A stretch of DNA of 64,000 nt from JAKFWF01 sp031374115. GTDB lineage: Bacteria > Pseudomonadota > Alphaproteobacteria > Rhizobiales > Hyphomicrobiaceae. The position numbers and the translations under genes were made by a program. Shown piece by piece: positions 42,911 to 52,755 of this stretch. The notes under the pieces were generated by a model, which ran no database searches, had not been told where the DNA came from, and worked only from the letters and a program-made list of their open reading frames with translations. Location: positions 1 to 64,000 of the forward strand of contig JANMNO010000027.1 of assembly GCA_031374115.1 (NCBI GenBank). The letters are read 5' to 3'. Within the stretch, counting starts at the first letter, position 1, and each line of letters opens with the position of its first letter.

Positions 42911-42997
42911 GGCGGGTAAAGCAGACCACCGATCACAAGCCGGGTACGCCCGGGAACGACAACTGAAGACAGATATTGAACAGACGGAGAGCCTCCC

Positions 42998-44188
<1,191 letters not shown>

Positions 44189-44258
44189 CAGACAGCATGC
44201 GGGGAGCGCCTGACGACAGTGTCAAGCGTCTTCACCGATAACTCGTGAGTTTGCGACT

Positions 44259-44567
44259 ATGAACGGCCAAAATATCCGCATCCGGCTCAAGGCGTTCGAT
44301 CATCGAATACTCGATGCATCGACCCGCGAGATCGTGAACACCGCTAAACGCACCGGCGCTGAAGTGCGCGGGCCGATTCCATTGCCGACCCGCATCGAGC
44401 GGTTTACTGTCAACCGCTCGCCACACATCGACAAGACCAGCCGAGAACAGTTCGAGATGCGCACTCACAAGCGTCTGCTCGATATCGTCGATCCGACCCC
44501 GCAGACCGTGGACGCGCTGATGAAGCTCGACCTCGCGGCCGGCGTGGATGTCGAAATCAAGCTCTAA
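44259..44567 (+). CDS. rpsJ: 30S ribosomal protein S10
   Basis: The 102-residue protein has the typical ends NIRIRLKAFDHRILD and VDVEIKL and the loop RTGAEVRGPIPLPT. S10 is also NusE, a part of antitermination complexes. It begins the S10 part of the cluster 70 bases after tuf, without an obvious promoter of its own. Confidence 0.98.
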   Translation: MNGQNIRIRLKAFDHRILDASTREIVNTAKRTGAEVRGPIPLPTRIERFTVNRSPHIDKTSREQFEMRTHKRLLDIVDPTPQTVDALMKLDLAAGVDVEIKL

Positions 44568-44637
44568 ACCCTATTGACGGGTGAGAGTGCCGGCTGATCC
44601 CAGCTGGTGCCGCCCAACAGGAAGAGGACCGCAGCAC

Positions 44638-45351
44638 ATGCGCTCCGGATTACTCGCTCAGAAAGTGGGAATGACCCGCATCTTTACGGATGCCGGGGAA
44701 CATATCCCTGTGACCGTGCTCAAGGTCGACCATTGTCAGGTCGTGGCTCACCGCACCGAGGACGGCAACGGCTACACCGCCTTGCAACTCGGCGTCGGCA
44801 GCCGCAAACCTACCAACATTAGCAAGGCCGAGCGCCAGCACTTCGCTGTCGCGAACGTCGAGCCGAAGCGCAAGATGGTCGAGTTTCGCGTCAGCCCCGA
44901 CAACATGATCGATGTGGGTGCGGAAATCACCGTCAACCACTTCGTCACCGGCCAGCTTGTCGATGTCACTGGTACCAACCAGGGCAAGGGGATGCAGGGC
45001 CCGATGAAGCGCTGGAACTTCTCTGGCCTGCGTGCCACCCACGGCGTGTCGATCAGCCATCGTAGCCACGGTTCGACCGGGCAGCGCCAGGACCCAGGTA
45101 AGGTGTTCAAAGGCAAGAAGATGGCCGGCAACATGGGCAACATGCGTGTCACCACGCAAAACCTGCAGGTCGTGAAGACCGATGTGGATCGCGGCCTCGT
45201 GATGATCAAGGGCGCGGTTCCTGGCACCAAGGGCGGCTGGGTGTTGATCCGTGACGCCGTCAAGAAGCCCCTGCATAAGGATGCACCGAAGCCTGGCGCG
45301 TTCAAGGCTGCAGCTGCTGCAGCGCCTGCCTCCGCCGGGGCGAAGGAGTAA
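44638..45351 (+). CDS. rplC: 50S ribosomal protein L3
   Basis: The 237-residue protein matches L3 (SGLLAQKVGMTRIF, THGVSISHRSHGSTGQRQDPGKVFKGKKMAGNMG). Gln in GQRQDPG is the residue methylated by PrmB in other bacteria. An Ala-rich tail of about 20 residues is typical of alphaproteobacteria. L3 initiates 50S assembly. Confidence 0.97.
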   Translation: MRSGLLAQKVGMTRIFTDAGEHIPVTVLKVDHCQVVAHRTEDGNGYTALQLGVGSRKPTNISKAERQHFAVANVEPKRKMVEFRVSPDNMIDVGAEITVNHFVTGQLVDVTGTNQGKGMQGPMKRWNFSGLRATHGVSISHRSHGSTGQRQDPGKVFKGKKMAGNMGNMRVTTQNLQVVKTDVDRGLVMIKGAVPGTKGGWVLIRDAVKKPLHKDAPKPGAFKAAAAAAPASAGAKE

Positions 45352-45356
45352 TCATC

Positions 45357-45977
45357 ATGCAAGCGAACGTCACAACGATCGAGAACGCGGCGGCCGGCAC
45401 CGTTGAACTGAACGAAGCCATCTTCGGCCTCGAACCACGCCAGGATCTGATCCAGCGTATGGTTCGCTGGCAGCTGTTGAAGCGGATGGCAGGCACGCAT
45501 CATGCCCAGGATCGTTCGGAAGTCCATGTCACCGGCAAGAAGATGTACAAGCAGAAGGGTACCGGCAGCGCCCGTCACGGCGACAAGTCGGTGCCGCAGT
45601 GGCGCGGTGGTGGTAAGGCGTTCGGTCCGAAGCCGCGCAGCCACGCCATCGGATTGACGAAGAAGGTGCGCGCTCTGGCGCTGCGTCATGCTCTGTCTGC
45701 AAAGGCCAAAGCTGGTCAAATCGTGGTGCTCGATGCGGCAAAGTCGGTCACCGGCAAGACTGGCGATATGCGTCAAAATTTCAGCAAGTTGCATCTCGAC
45801 AATGCTTTGATCATCGATGGCGCCGAGCTTGACGTGCCGTTCGCCCGCGCTGCTCGCAACCTGCCGAACATCGACGTGCTGCCGGTTCAGGGCATCAATG
45901 TTTACGACATTCTGCGCCGCAAAAAGCTGGTGCTGACCAAGGCTGCGATTGAGGCTCTGGAGGCCCGTTTCAAATGA
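45357..45977 (+). CDS. rplD: 50S ribosomal protein L4
   Basis: This 206-residue protein has the L4 loop with MYKQKGTGSARHGDKSVPQWRGGG that reaches the exit tunnel. In enterobacteria L4 represses the S10 operon. It starts six bases after rplC, and its stop overlaps the rplW ATG by four bases. Confidence 0.97.
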   Translation: MQANVTTIENAAAGTVELNEAIFGLEPRQDLIQRMVRWQLLKRMAGTHHAQDRSEVHVTGKKMYKQKGTGSARHGDKSVPQWRGGGKAFGPKPRSHAIGLTKKVRALALRHALSAKAKAGQIVVLDAAKSVTGKTGDMRQNFSKLHLDNALIIDGAELDVPFARAARNLPNIDVLPVQGINVYDILRRKKLVLTKAAIEALEARFK

Positions 45978-46267
45978 ACAAGCTGAAATCCTACGACGTG
46001 ATCCTGTCACCGGTGATCACTGAAAAAGCGACAATGGCCTCGGAATACAACAAGGTCGTGTTCAAGGTGCGTCCCGATGCATCGAAGACCGACATCAAGG
46101 CCGCCGTCGAGAACCTCTTCAACGTCAAGGTGAAGGCCGTCAATACGCTGATCCGCAAGGGGAAGCTGAAACAATTCCGAGGTCGGAACGCACTCCTGAG
46201 CGACACCAAGAAAGCGGTTGTCACACTGGAAGCCGGCCACGCCATCGACGTGACGACGGGCCTCTAA
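45974..46267 (+). CDS. rplW: 50S ribosomal protein L23
   Basis: The 97-residue protein (YDVILSPVITEKA, VKAVNTLIRKGK) is L23, which sits at the tunnel exit and docks signal recognition particle and trigger factor. Its start overlaps rplD in ATGA. Confidence 0.97.
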   Translation: MNKLKSYDVILSPVITEKATMASEYNKVVFKVRPDASKTDIKAAVENLFNVKVKAVNTLIRKGKLKQFRGRNALLSDTKKAVVTLEAGHAIDVTTGL

Positions 46268-46292
46268 GGCGCTCGAGACACAGGGTAGTTAC

Positions 46293-47114
46293 ATGGCACT
46301 AAAGACATTTCGTCCAACGACACCGAGCTTGCGCCATCTGGTGCAGATTGACCGTAGCGGCCTGTTTAAGGGCGCTCCGATCAAGATGCTTGTCGAGGGC
46401 AAGTCAAAGACCGGTGGCCGCAACACTGACGGACGCATCACCATGCGCCATATCGGTGGCGGTCATAAGCAAAGCTATCGGTTGGTCGACTTCCGCCGCC
46501 GCAAGCATGACATGCCAGCCGTCGTCGAGCGCTTGGAATATGATCCGAACCGGACCGCCTTCATCGCGTTGGTCAAGTACACCGACGGTGAGATGTCCTA
46601 TATCCTCGCGCCGCAGCGCCTGGCCGTTGGCGACAGCGTGATCTCCGGCGAAAAAGTCGACGTGAAGCCGGGCAATGCAATGCCGTTGTCGGCCATGCCG
46701 ATCGGCACCATCGTGCACAACGTCGAACTCAAGGTTGGCCGCGGTGGCCAGCTCGCCCGTTCGGCTGGCTCCTACGTGCAGCTCGTCGGTCGTGATAGCG
46801 GTTGGGCGGTGCTGAAGTTGAATTCCGGCGAGACCCGCAAGGTTCGTGCCGAGTGCATGGCCTCGATCGGTGCGGTGTCGAACCCCGATCACTCAAACCA
46901 AGTCATCGGTAAGGCTGGCCGTACGCGTTGGCTGGGTCGCCGTTCGACCGTTCGTTCTATTGCCATGAACCCTGTCGATCACCCGAACGGTGGTCGCACC
47001 AAGGGCGGTAAGCACTGGACCACGCCGTGGGGCAAGCCGACCAAGGGCTTCAAGACGCGCAAGAATAAATCGACCGACAAGTTCATCATTCGCGGCCGTC
47101 AGGCCAAGAAGTAA
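46293..47114 (+). CDS. rplB: 50S ribosomal protein L2
   Basis: The 273-residue protein has the L2 motifs RNTDGRITMRHIGGGHKQ and the peptidyl-transferase-near MNPVDHPNGGRTKGGKHW with its conserved His. The C-terminal RKNKSTDKFIIRGR is normal. Confidence 0.97.
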   Translation: MALKTFRPTTPSLRHLVQIDRSGLFKGAPIKMLVEGKSKTGGRNTDGRITMRHIGGGHKQSYRLVDFRRRKHDMPAVVERLEYDPNRTAFIALVKYTDGEMSYILAPQRLAVGDSVISGEKVDVKPGNAMPLSAMPIGTIVHNVELKVGRGGQLARSAGSYVQLVGRDSGWAVLKLNSGETRKVRAECMASIGAVSNPDHSNQVIGKAGRTRWLGRRSTVRSIAMNPVDHPNGGRTKGGKHWTTPWGKPTKGFKTRKNKSTDKFIIRGRQAKK

Positions 47115-47135
47115 TCGGACGCGAGGAGTTTCGAC

Positions 47136-47414
47136 GTGACACGTTCTGTCTGGAAAGGCCCGTTCATCGACGGTTATCTGCTGAAAAAGGCAGAGAAATC
47201 CCGTGCGTCTGGGCGCAGCGAGGTCATCAAGATCTGGAGCCGGCGCTCCACGATCCTGCCGCAGTTCGTCGGCCTGACCTTCGGCGTCTACAACGGCCAT
47301 AAGCATATTCCGGTCAATGTCAGTGAAGACATGATCGGCATGAAGTTCGGCGAATTTTCTCCGACCAGGACCTTCACCGGTCATGGCGGGGACAAAAAAG
47401 CCGTCAGGAAGTGA
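47136..47414 (+). CDS. rpsS: 30S ribosomal protein S19
   Basis: A 92-residue S19 begins at GTG 47136 after GAGGAG (TRSVWKGPFIDGYLLKKAE). S19 binds the 16S rRNA head with S13. The non-ATG start is clear because no closer ATG is in frame. Confidence 0.97.
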   Translation: MTRSVWKGPFIDGYLLKKAEKSRASGRSEVIKIWSRRSTILPQFVGLTFGVYNGHKHIPVNVSEDMIGMKFGEFSPTRTFTGHGGDKKAVRK

Positions 47415-47431
47415 GAGGCTGAGATAATCCC

Positions 47432-47824
47432 ATGGGCAAGCCGAAACGCGAGCGCAGCCTGAAAGACACGGAAGCTCAAGCCGTGGCGAAGAACCTTCGG
47501 GTGTCGCCGCAGAAGCTGAACCTTGTCGCAGGCCTTATTCGCGGCAAGAAAGTCAATCAGGCGATGGCTGATCTCGAGTTTTCGAGGAAGCGGATTGCTG
47601 ACGATGTGCGCAAGGTCGTGATGTCGGCGGTGGCGAACGCGGAAAACAATCATGGCCTCGATGTCGACGATCTGATCGTCGCCGAAGCTCATGTCGGCAA
47701 GAACCTCGTGATGAAGCGAATGCATCCGCGCGGTCGCGGACGCATGGGTGCGATCATGAAGCCGTTTTCGCAAATTACCGTTATCGTGCGCGAAGTGAAG
47801 CCCGTCGCCGAGAAGGAAGCCTAA
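47432..47824 (+). CDS. rplV: 50S ribosomal protein L22
   Basis: The 130-residue protein contains LRVSPQKLNLVAGLIRGKKVNQA and MKRMHPRGRGRMGAI, the beta-hairpin loop in the exit tunnel associated with macrolide action. It lies 17 bases after rpsS. Confidence 0.97.
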   Translation: MGKPKRERSLKDTEAQAVAKNLRVSPQKLNLVAGLIRGKKVNQAMADLEFSRKRIADDVRKVVMSAVANAENNHGLDVDDLIVAEAHVGKNLVMKRMHPRGRGRMGAIMKPFSQITVIVREVKPVAEKEA

Positions 47825-47827
47825 GCC

Positions 47828-48550
47828 ATGGGTCACAAGGTCAATCCGATCGGCCTCCGCGTCGGTATCAATCGCACCTGGGACAGCCGCTGGTTTGCTG
47901 GTCGCCGCGAGTATGGCCGTCTTCTTCACGAAGACATCGCGATCCGTAAGCAGATCCTCAAGCAGCAGCGCACGGCCGGCATCTCGAAGGTCGTGATCGA
48001 GCGGCCGCACAAGAAGTGCCGCGTTACAGTTTATTCCGCCCGTCCCGGCGTTCTGATTGGCAAGAAGGGCGCGGACATCGACAAGATGAAGAACGAGCTG
48101 ACGGGGCTCACGGCCTCGGAAGTTCACCTCAACATCGTTGAAATCCGCAAACCCGAGATTGACGCGACGCTGGTTGCCGAAGGCATCGCCCAGCAGCTCG
48201 AGCGCCGCGTGGCGTTCCGCCGGGCAATGAAGCGCTCTGTGCAGTCGGCGCTCCGCCTCGGCGCACTCGGCATCCGAATCAACGTCGCCGGCCGTTTGGG
48301 TGGTGCTGAGATTGCGCGCACGGAATGGTATCGCGAGGGCCGCGTGCCGCTGCACACGCTGCGCGCCGATATCGACTTCGGCTACGGCCTGGCCAAAACC
48401 GCTTACGGCGTGATCGGCATCAAGGTCTGGATCTTCAAGGGCGAGATCATGGAACATGATCCGATGGCGTCCGAAAAGAAAATGACCGACATGCAAGAAG
48501 GTGGCGGTGGTGGCGGGCGCCGGCGTGACGAGCGCGGCGACCGCGGCTGA
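47828..48550 (+). CDS. rpsC: 30S ribosomal protein S3
   Basis: The 240-residue protein has the KH-domain GVLIGKKGADIDKM and the conserved C-terminal half, then a short Gly/Arg-rich tail. S3 lines the mRNA entry tunnel and acts in mRNA unwinding. Confidence 0.97.
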   Translation: MGHKVNPIGLRVGINRTWDSRWFAGRREYGRLLHEDIAIRKQILKQQRTAGISKVVIERPHKKCRVTVYSARPGVLIGKKGADIDKMKNELTGLTASEVHLNIVEIRKPEIDATLVAEGIAQQLERRVAFRRAMKRSVQSALRLGALGIRINVAGRLGGAEIARTEWYREGRVPLHTLRADIDFGYGLAKTAYGVIGIKVWIFKGEIMEHDPMASEKKMTDMQEGGGGGGRRRDERGDRG

Positions 48551-48578
48551 GGCCTGAAGACTTCAAGGACTAACGACC

Positions 48579-48989
48579 ATGATGCAACCCAAGCGCACTA
48601 AGTTTCGCAAGGCCCACAAGGGCCGGATCCATGGCAAAGCCAAGGGCGGCACCGCGTTGAATTTCGGCAGCCACGGCCTCAAGGCTGTGGAGCCTGAGCG
48701 CTTGACGGCGCGTCAGATCGAGGCTGCTCGCCGCGCCATCACGCGTCATATGAAGCGTGCCGGCCGCGTGTGGATCCGCATTTTCCCGGATGTGCCGGTG
48801 TCGTCTAAGCCGGCGGAAGTTCGCATGGGTTCGGGCAAGGGCGCGCCGGAATTCTGGGTCGCACGTGTCAAGCCGGGCCGTATCATGTTCGAGCTCGATG
48901 GCGTCACCGACCAAGTTGCCAAGGAAGCACTCGAGTTGGGCGCGGCCAAGTTACCGATCAAGACCCGCATTGTCACACGGATGATGTGA
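48579..48989 (+). CDS. rplP: 50S ribosomal protein L16
   Basis: The 136-residue protein (QPKRTKFRKAHKGRI, GSGKGAPEFWVARVKPG) is typical L16, needed for tRNA positioning at the A site. Two adjacent ATGs give a Met-Met start, a usual feature of this family. Arg in MGSGKG neighbourhood is the L16 site hydroxylated in some bacteria. Confidence 0.97.
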   Translation: MMQPKRTKFRKAHKGRIHGKAKGGTALNFGSHGLKAVEPERLTARQIEAARRAITRHMKRAGRVWIRIFPDVPVSSKPAEVRMGSGKGAPEFWVARVKPGRIMFELDGVTDQVAKEALELGAAKLPIKTRIVTRMM

Positions 48990-49057
48990 GGCCGCGTCGC
49001 GCTAGATAAATCCGGCCGCTCGTTGCCGGTTCTGTTTGTTTGCCAAGGATGGATGAG

Positions 49058-49267
49058 ATGAAGGCCAAGGAAGTTCGCGAATTGACGCTCGACCAGCTGG
49101 ACGATCAGCTGCTCGCGCTCAAGAAAGAGCAGTTCAACCTGCGCTTCCAGCGGGCCTCGGGCCAGCTTGAGAATACGTCGCGCGTGCGGGTTGTCCGCCG
49201 TGATATCGCCCGCATCAAGACGATCGCACGCCAAAAGTCGGCGGGCGTGCAGTCGAACAAGGCTTAA
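49058..49267 (+). CDS. rpmC: 50S ribosomal protein L29
   Basis: I use ATG 49058 with AAGG about eight bases upstream, giving a 69-residue L29 (KAKEVRELTLDQLDDQL). ATG 49049 and TTG 49040 are in-frame upstream options, but similarity begins at the third. L29 lies near the tunnel exit beside L23. Confidence 0.95.
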   Translation: MKAKEVRELTLDQLDDQLLALKKEQFNLRFQRASGQLENTSRVRVVRRDIARIKTIARQKSAGVQSNKA

Positions 49268-49279
49268 GGACTAAAAGCA

Positions 49280-49516
49280 ATGCCAAAGCGCATCCTGCAG
49301 GGCACGGTCGTGTCCGACAAGAACGCCAAGACGGTTGTTGTAGAGGTCGAGCGCCGCTACACGCATCCGCTGCTGCGCAAGACCGTGCGCCGCTCCAAGA
49401 AGTATCATGCTCACGACGAGAACAGCACGTTCAAGGTCGGTGACATGGTGCGCATCGAGGAGAGCGCGCCGATTTCCAAGAACAAACGCTGGGTCGTGCT
49501 CGCCAAAGAGGCGTAG
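49280..49516 (+). CDS. rpsQ: 30S ribosomal protein S17
   Basis: The 78-residue protein (PKRILQGTVVSDKNAKTVVV, VRIEESAPISKNKRW) is typical S17, a primary 16S rRNA binder. It follows rpmC by 12 bases. Confidence 0.97.
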   Translation: MPKRILQGTVVSDKNAKTVVVEVERRYTHPLLRKTVRRSKKYHAHDENSTFKVGDMVRIEESAPISKNKRWVVLAKEA

Positions 49517-49600
49517 AGCGACGTTGCGCGAACGAAATGAAACACGGGTGAGACTGGGGCTTCACGCATCCCGTGAGCCCATCTCAAGAGGACTGGTCCA

Positions 49601-49969
49601 ATGATCCAGGTAGAGACCAATCTCGAAGTTGCCGATAACTCGGGCGCGCGCCGCGTCCAGTGCATCAAGGTGCTCGGCGGCTCGAAGCGCAGGTATGCAA
49701 CCATCGGCGACATCATCGTCGTTTCGGTGAAGGAAGCCATTCCGCGCGGCCGCGTCAAGAAGGGTCAGGTCATGAAGGCCGTCGTCGTTCGAACCGCCAA
49801 GGGTGTGCGCCGTCCCGACGGTTCGCTGATCCGCTTCGATCGCAATGCCGCCGTTCTGATCAATGCCCAGGGTGAGCCGGTCGGCACCCGCATTTTCGGA
49901 CCGGTAACCCGCGAACTGCGCGTCAAGAACCAGATGAAGATCGTCTCGCTTGCTCCGGAGGTGCTGTGA
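49601..49969 (+). CDS. rplN: 50S ribosomal protein L14
   Basis: The 122-residue protein (MIQVETNLEVADNSGARR, GPVTRELR) is L14. Its stop TGA shares a base with the rplX ATG. An 84-base spacer separates it from rpsQ. Confidence 0.98.
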   Translation: MIQVETNLEVADNSGARRVQCIKVLGGSKRRYATIGDIIVVSVKEAIPRGRVKKGQVMKAVVVRTAKGVRRPDGSLIRFDRNAAVLINAQGEPVGTRIFGPVTRELRVKNQMKIVSLAPEVL

Positions 49970-50298
49970 TGGCATCGGCTAAGATTAAAAAGGGCGACAA
50001 GGTCATCGTGTTGGCCGGTCGCGACAAGGGCAAGCAGGGCGAAGTGATCGCCGTGATGCCGACCGAGGGTCGTGCCCTGGTCCGTGGCGTCAACATGGTT
50101 CGCCGGCATACCAAGCAGACCGCTCAGAACACGGAGGGTGGTATCATCTCGAAGGAAGGATCGATCCATCTGTCCAACCTTGCCATCGAAGATCCGAAGG
50201 ACGGCAAGGCCACGCGCGTCGGCTTCCGTATCCTCGAGGATGGCACCAAGACCCGCTTCGCCAAGCGCTCGGGCGAAGTCATCCCGGATAGGAAGTAA
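49969..50298 (+). CDS. rplX: 50S ribosomal protein L24
   Basis: The 109-residue protein (IKKGDKVIVLAGRDKGKQGEV) is L24. ATG 49969 overlaps the rplN stop (TGATG); an in-frame GTG one codon earlier is unlikely to be used. L24 starts 50S assembly. Confidence 0.97.
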   Translation: MASAKIKKGDKVIVLAGRDKGKQGEVIAVMPTEGRALVRGVNMVRRHTKQTAQNTEGGIISKEGSIHLSNLAIEDPKDGKATRVGFRILEDGTKTRFAKRSGEVIPDRK

Positions 50299-50301
50299 GT
50301 C

Positions 50302-50994
50302 ATGGCTGATAACGACAAATCAAAGAAGGGTGGCAAGCCGCAAGGCGGCGCACCCAGTCCGCAGGGCGGCAAAAAGGTCGCCAAGGCGCCGAAGGCTGCG
50401 AAGTCTGCTGCGCCAACTGGCGCGAAGCGTTCATTCACGCGGCCGAAAGACTACAAGCCGCGGATGAAGGCTTTGTACGAAGCCAAGGTGCGCCAGCTGA
50501 TGACTGAGAAATTCGGCTACAGCAACGTCATGCAAGTACCGCGGCTTGAGAAGATCGTGCTCAACATGGGCATCGGCGAAGCTGTCAACGATCGCAAGAA
50601 GGTCGACAACGCGACCGTCGATCTGGCACTGATCTCGGGTCAAAAGCCGATCCAGACGCGAGCTCGTAAGGCAATCGCGGTCTACAAGGTCCGCGAGGGT
50701 ATGACGATTGGTGCCAAGGTCACCCTACGCGGCGACCGGATGTACGAGTTTCTCGACCGCCTGGTTACGATCGCGCTGCCGCGCGTGAAGGACTTCCGCG
50801 GTTTGAACCCGAAGAGCTTCGATGGTCGTGGCAACTATGCCCTCGGTCTGAAAGAGCACATCGTGTTTCCCGAGATCGACTATGATAAGGTGGATGAAAT
50901 CTGGGGTATGGACGTGATCGTCTGCACCAGTGCCCATTCAGACGACGAAGCCCGCGAGCTCCTTCGCGGTTTCAATTTTCCTTTCCGCAGCTGA
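50302..50994 (+). CDS. rplE: 50S ribosomal protein L5 with a basic N-terminal extension
   Basis: The L5 fold (about residues 48-230) is complete: YKPRMKALYEAKV, NVMQVPRLEKIVLNMGIGEA, and IKVREG-like YKVREGMTIG. L5 binds 5S rRNA and touches the P-site tRNA. The chain is 230 residues against about 179-185 for most bacteria, because the first 45 residues form a Lys/Gly/Pro/Ala-rich extension (KSKKGGKPQGG...). The start at ATG 50302 is three bases after the rplX stop; no ATG lies at the usual L5 start, so the extension is real in this frame. Confidence 0.95.
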   Translation: MADNDKSKKGGKPQGGAPSPQGGKKVAKAPKAAKSAAPTGAKRSFTRPKDYKPRMKALYEAKVRQLMTEKFGYSNVMQVPRLEKIVLNMGIGEAVNDRKKVDNATVDLALISGQKPIQTRARKAIAVYKVREGMTIGAKVTLRGDRMYEFLDRLVTIALPRVKDFRGLNPKSFDGRGNYALGLKEHIVFPEIDYDKVDEIWGMDVIVCTSAHSDDEARELLRGFNFPFRS

Positions 50995-51042
50995 GGGACC
51001 TCGGCCCGTTCGATACGGCCCGAAAGGCCTTTGGAGGATTTG

Positions 51043-51348
51043 ATGGCGAAGACCAGTTCAGTCGAGAAGAATAAGTACCGTCGCAAGCTTGTCGCTGAGA
51101 AGGCCGGCAAGCGTAAGCGGCTGAAAGAAATCATCATGGATCGCGCGAAGCCCCGTGAGGAGCGCTTTGCGGCCCAGATGAAGCTTGCCGAGATGCCACG
51201 CAACTCGTCGAAGGTGCGCATTCGGAACCGCTGCGAGATCACGGGTCGCGCCCGCGGCTTCCATCGTAAATTGCGCCTGTGCCGCAATCAGCTCAGGGAA
51301 CTTGCCTCGCAAGGTATGATCCCGGGCATGACCAAGGCGAGCTGGTAA
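51043..51348 (+). CDS. rpsN: 30S ribosomal protein S14
   Basis: This is the long, zinc-free 101-residue form of S14 (AKTSSVEKNKYRRKL, RNRCEITGRARG, GMIPGMTKASW); the CxxC pairs of the zinc type are absent. GGAGG lies upstream of ATG 51043. Confidence 0.97.
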   Translation: MAKTSSVEKNKYRRKLVAEKAGKRKRLKEIIMDRAKPREERFAAQMKLAEMPRNSSKVRIRNRCEITGRARGFHRKLRLCRNQLRELASQGMIPGMTKASW

Positions 51349-51359
51349 GGAGGCACATC

Positions 51360-51758
51360 ATGGCAATCAACGATCCACTTGGCGACATGCTGACCCGGAT
51401 TCGCAATGCGCAGATGCGCAAGCGTCCGAAAGTTTCAACCCCTGCTTCCGCCCTGCGCGCGCGCGTGCTGGACGTGTTGAAGGATGAAGGTTATATCCGC
51501 GACTATTCTCGCATCGAGCTGAAGGGTGAAAATCCTGAGTTCGAGATCGAATTGAAGTATAACAACGGCCAGCCTGCAATCCGCGAGATCGAGCGGATTT
51601 CCAAGCCGGGCCGTCGCGTTTATACCCCGGTCAAGGATCTTCCGACCGTTGCGAACGGCCTTGGTGTGGCGATTGTGTCCACGCCAAAGGGCGTGATGCC
51701 GGATTGGAAGGCTCGCGAAGAGAACGTCGGCGGCGAAGTTCTCTGCAATATCTTTTGA
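51360..51758 (+). CDS. rpsH: 30S ribosomal protein S8
   Basis: The 132-residue protein (INDPLGDMLTRIRNAQ, STPKGVMPDW, GGEVLCNIF) is S8. In enterobacteria it represses the spc operon. It starts 11 bases after rpsN, preceded by AAGGAGG. Confidence 0.97.
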   Translation: MAINDPLGDMLTRIRNAQMRKRPKVSTPASALRARVLDVLKDEGYIRDYSRIELKGENPEFEIELKYNNGQPAIREIERISKPGRRVYTPVKDLPTVANGLGVAIVSTPKGVMPDWKAREENVGGEVLCNIF

Positions 51759-51818
51759 AGCCACACTGTAAAGACTGGGCGAGCCACGAGTTCGCTGTCG
51801 AGACGCAAGGGTAATACA

Positions 51819-52361
51819 ATGTCGCGCATCGGTAAAAAGCCGGTTCCGGTTCCGTCGAAAGTGACGGCGACTGTTGATGGTCAGACGGTGAAAATGAAGG
51901 GGCCAAAGGGCGAGTTGTCCTTTACGGCGCCGAGTGTGATCAAGGTCGAGATGACGCCCGGCGGGATTTCGGTCCAACCGCGTGACGATAGCAAGAAGGC
52001 GCGCTCGATGTGGGGCATGTCGCGCACTATGGTCGCCAACTTGGTCGCCGGCACCACCGAGGGATATACCCGCACCCTCGAGATCCAGGGCGTCGGTTAT
52101 CGCGCTGCCATGAAGGGCAAGGATCAACTGCAGCTGCAGATCGGGTTCAGCCACGATGTAGTGCATTCGGTTCCCGCGGGCGTCGAAGTCAAGGTCGCCG
52201 GCGCGAAGCAGGAAATAATTACGGTAAGCGGGACCGACAAGCAGCTTGTCGGTCAGGTGGTGGCCGACATTCGCGGCTACCGTCCGCCTGAGCCATACCA
52301 GGGCAAGGGCATCCGCCATAAGGGCGAATATATCTTCCGCAAGGAAGGCAAGAAGAAGTAA
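51819..52361 (+). CDS. rplF: 50S ribosomal protein L6
   Basis: The 180-residue protein (MSRIGKKPVPVPS, PYQGKGIRHKGEYIFRKEGKKK) is L6, located near the factor-binding site. A 60-base gap precedes it. Confidence 0.98.
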   Translation: MSRIGKKPVPVPSKVTATVDGQTVKMKGPKGELSFTAPSVIKVEMTPGGISVQPRDDSKKARSMWGMSRTMVANLVAGTTEGYTRTLEIQGVGYRAAMKGKDQLQLQIGFSHDVVHSVPAGVEVKVAGAKQEIITVSGTDKQLVGQVVADIRGYRPPEPYQGKGIRHKGEYIFRKEGKKK

Positions 52362-52375
52362 GGACCAACAGTGTC

Positions 52376-52738
52376 ATGACCGCGCATAACGCAAAGATGG
52401 AACGGCGCAGATCGAAAGTCCGGCGCAACCTCAAACTGGTTGCGAATGGCCGTCCGCGTCTGTCCGTGCATCGTTCTTCGAAGCACATCTACGCCCAGGT
52501 GATCGATGATCGCGACGGACGCACTGTCGCTGCCGCCTCGACACTGGACAAGGATCTGCGGACTAATTTGAAAACGGGCGCCGATACGGCGGCCGCGGCA
52601 GCAGTCGGTAAGCTCGTCGCCGAGCGGGCATCGAAAGCTGGTATCAAGCAGGTCGTATTCGATCGCGGCCAATACCTCTATCATGGCCGCGTCAAAGCGC
52701 TCGCCGACGCCGCTCGTGAGGGCGGCCTGGACTTCTGA
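52376..52738 (+). CDS. rplR: 50S ribosomal protein L18
   Basis: The 120-residue protein (RLSVHRSSKHIYAQVIDD, DRGQYLYHGRVKALADAAREGGL) is L18, a 5S rRNA binder working beside L5. Confidence 0.98.
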   Translation: MTAHNAKMERRRSKVRRNLKLVANGRPRLSVHRSSKHIYAQVIDDRDGRTVAAASTLDKDLRTNLKTGADTAAAAAVGKLVAERASKAGIKQVVFDRGQYLYHGRVKALADAAREGGLDF

Positions 52739-52755
52739 ACTGAAAGGACTAATCC

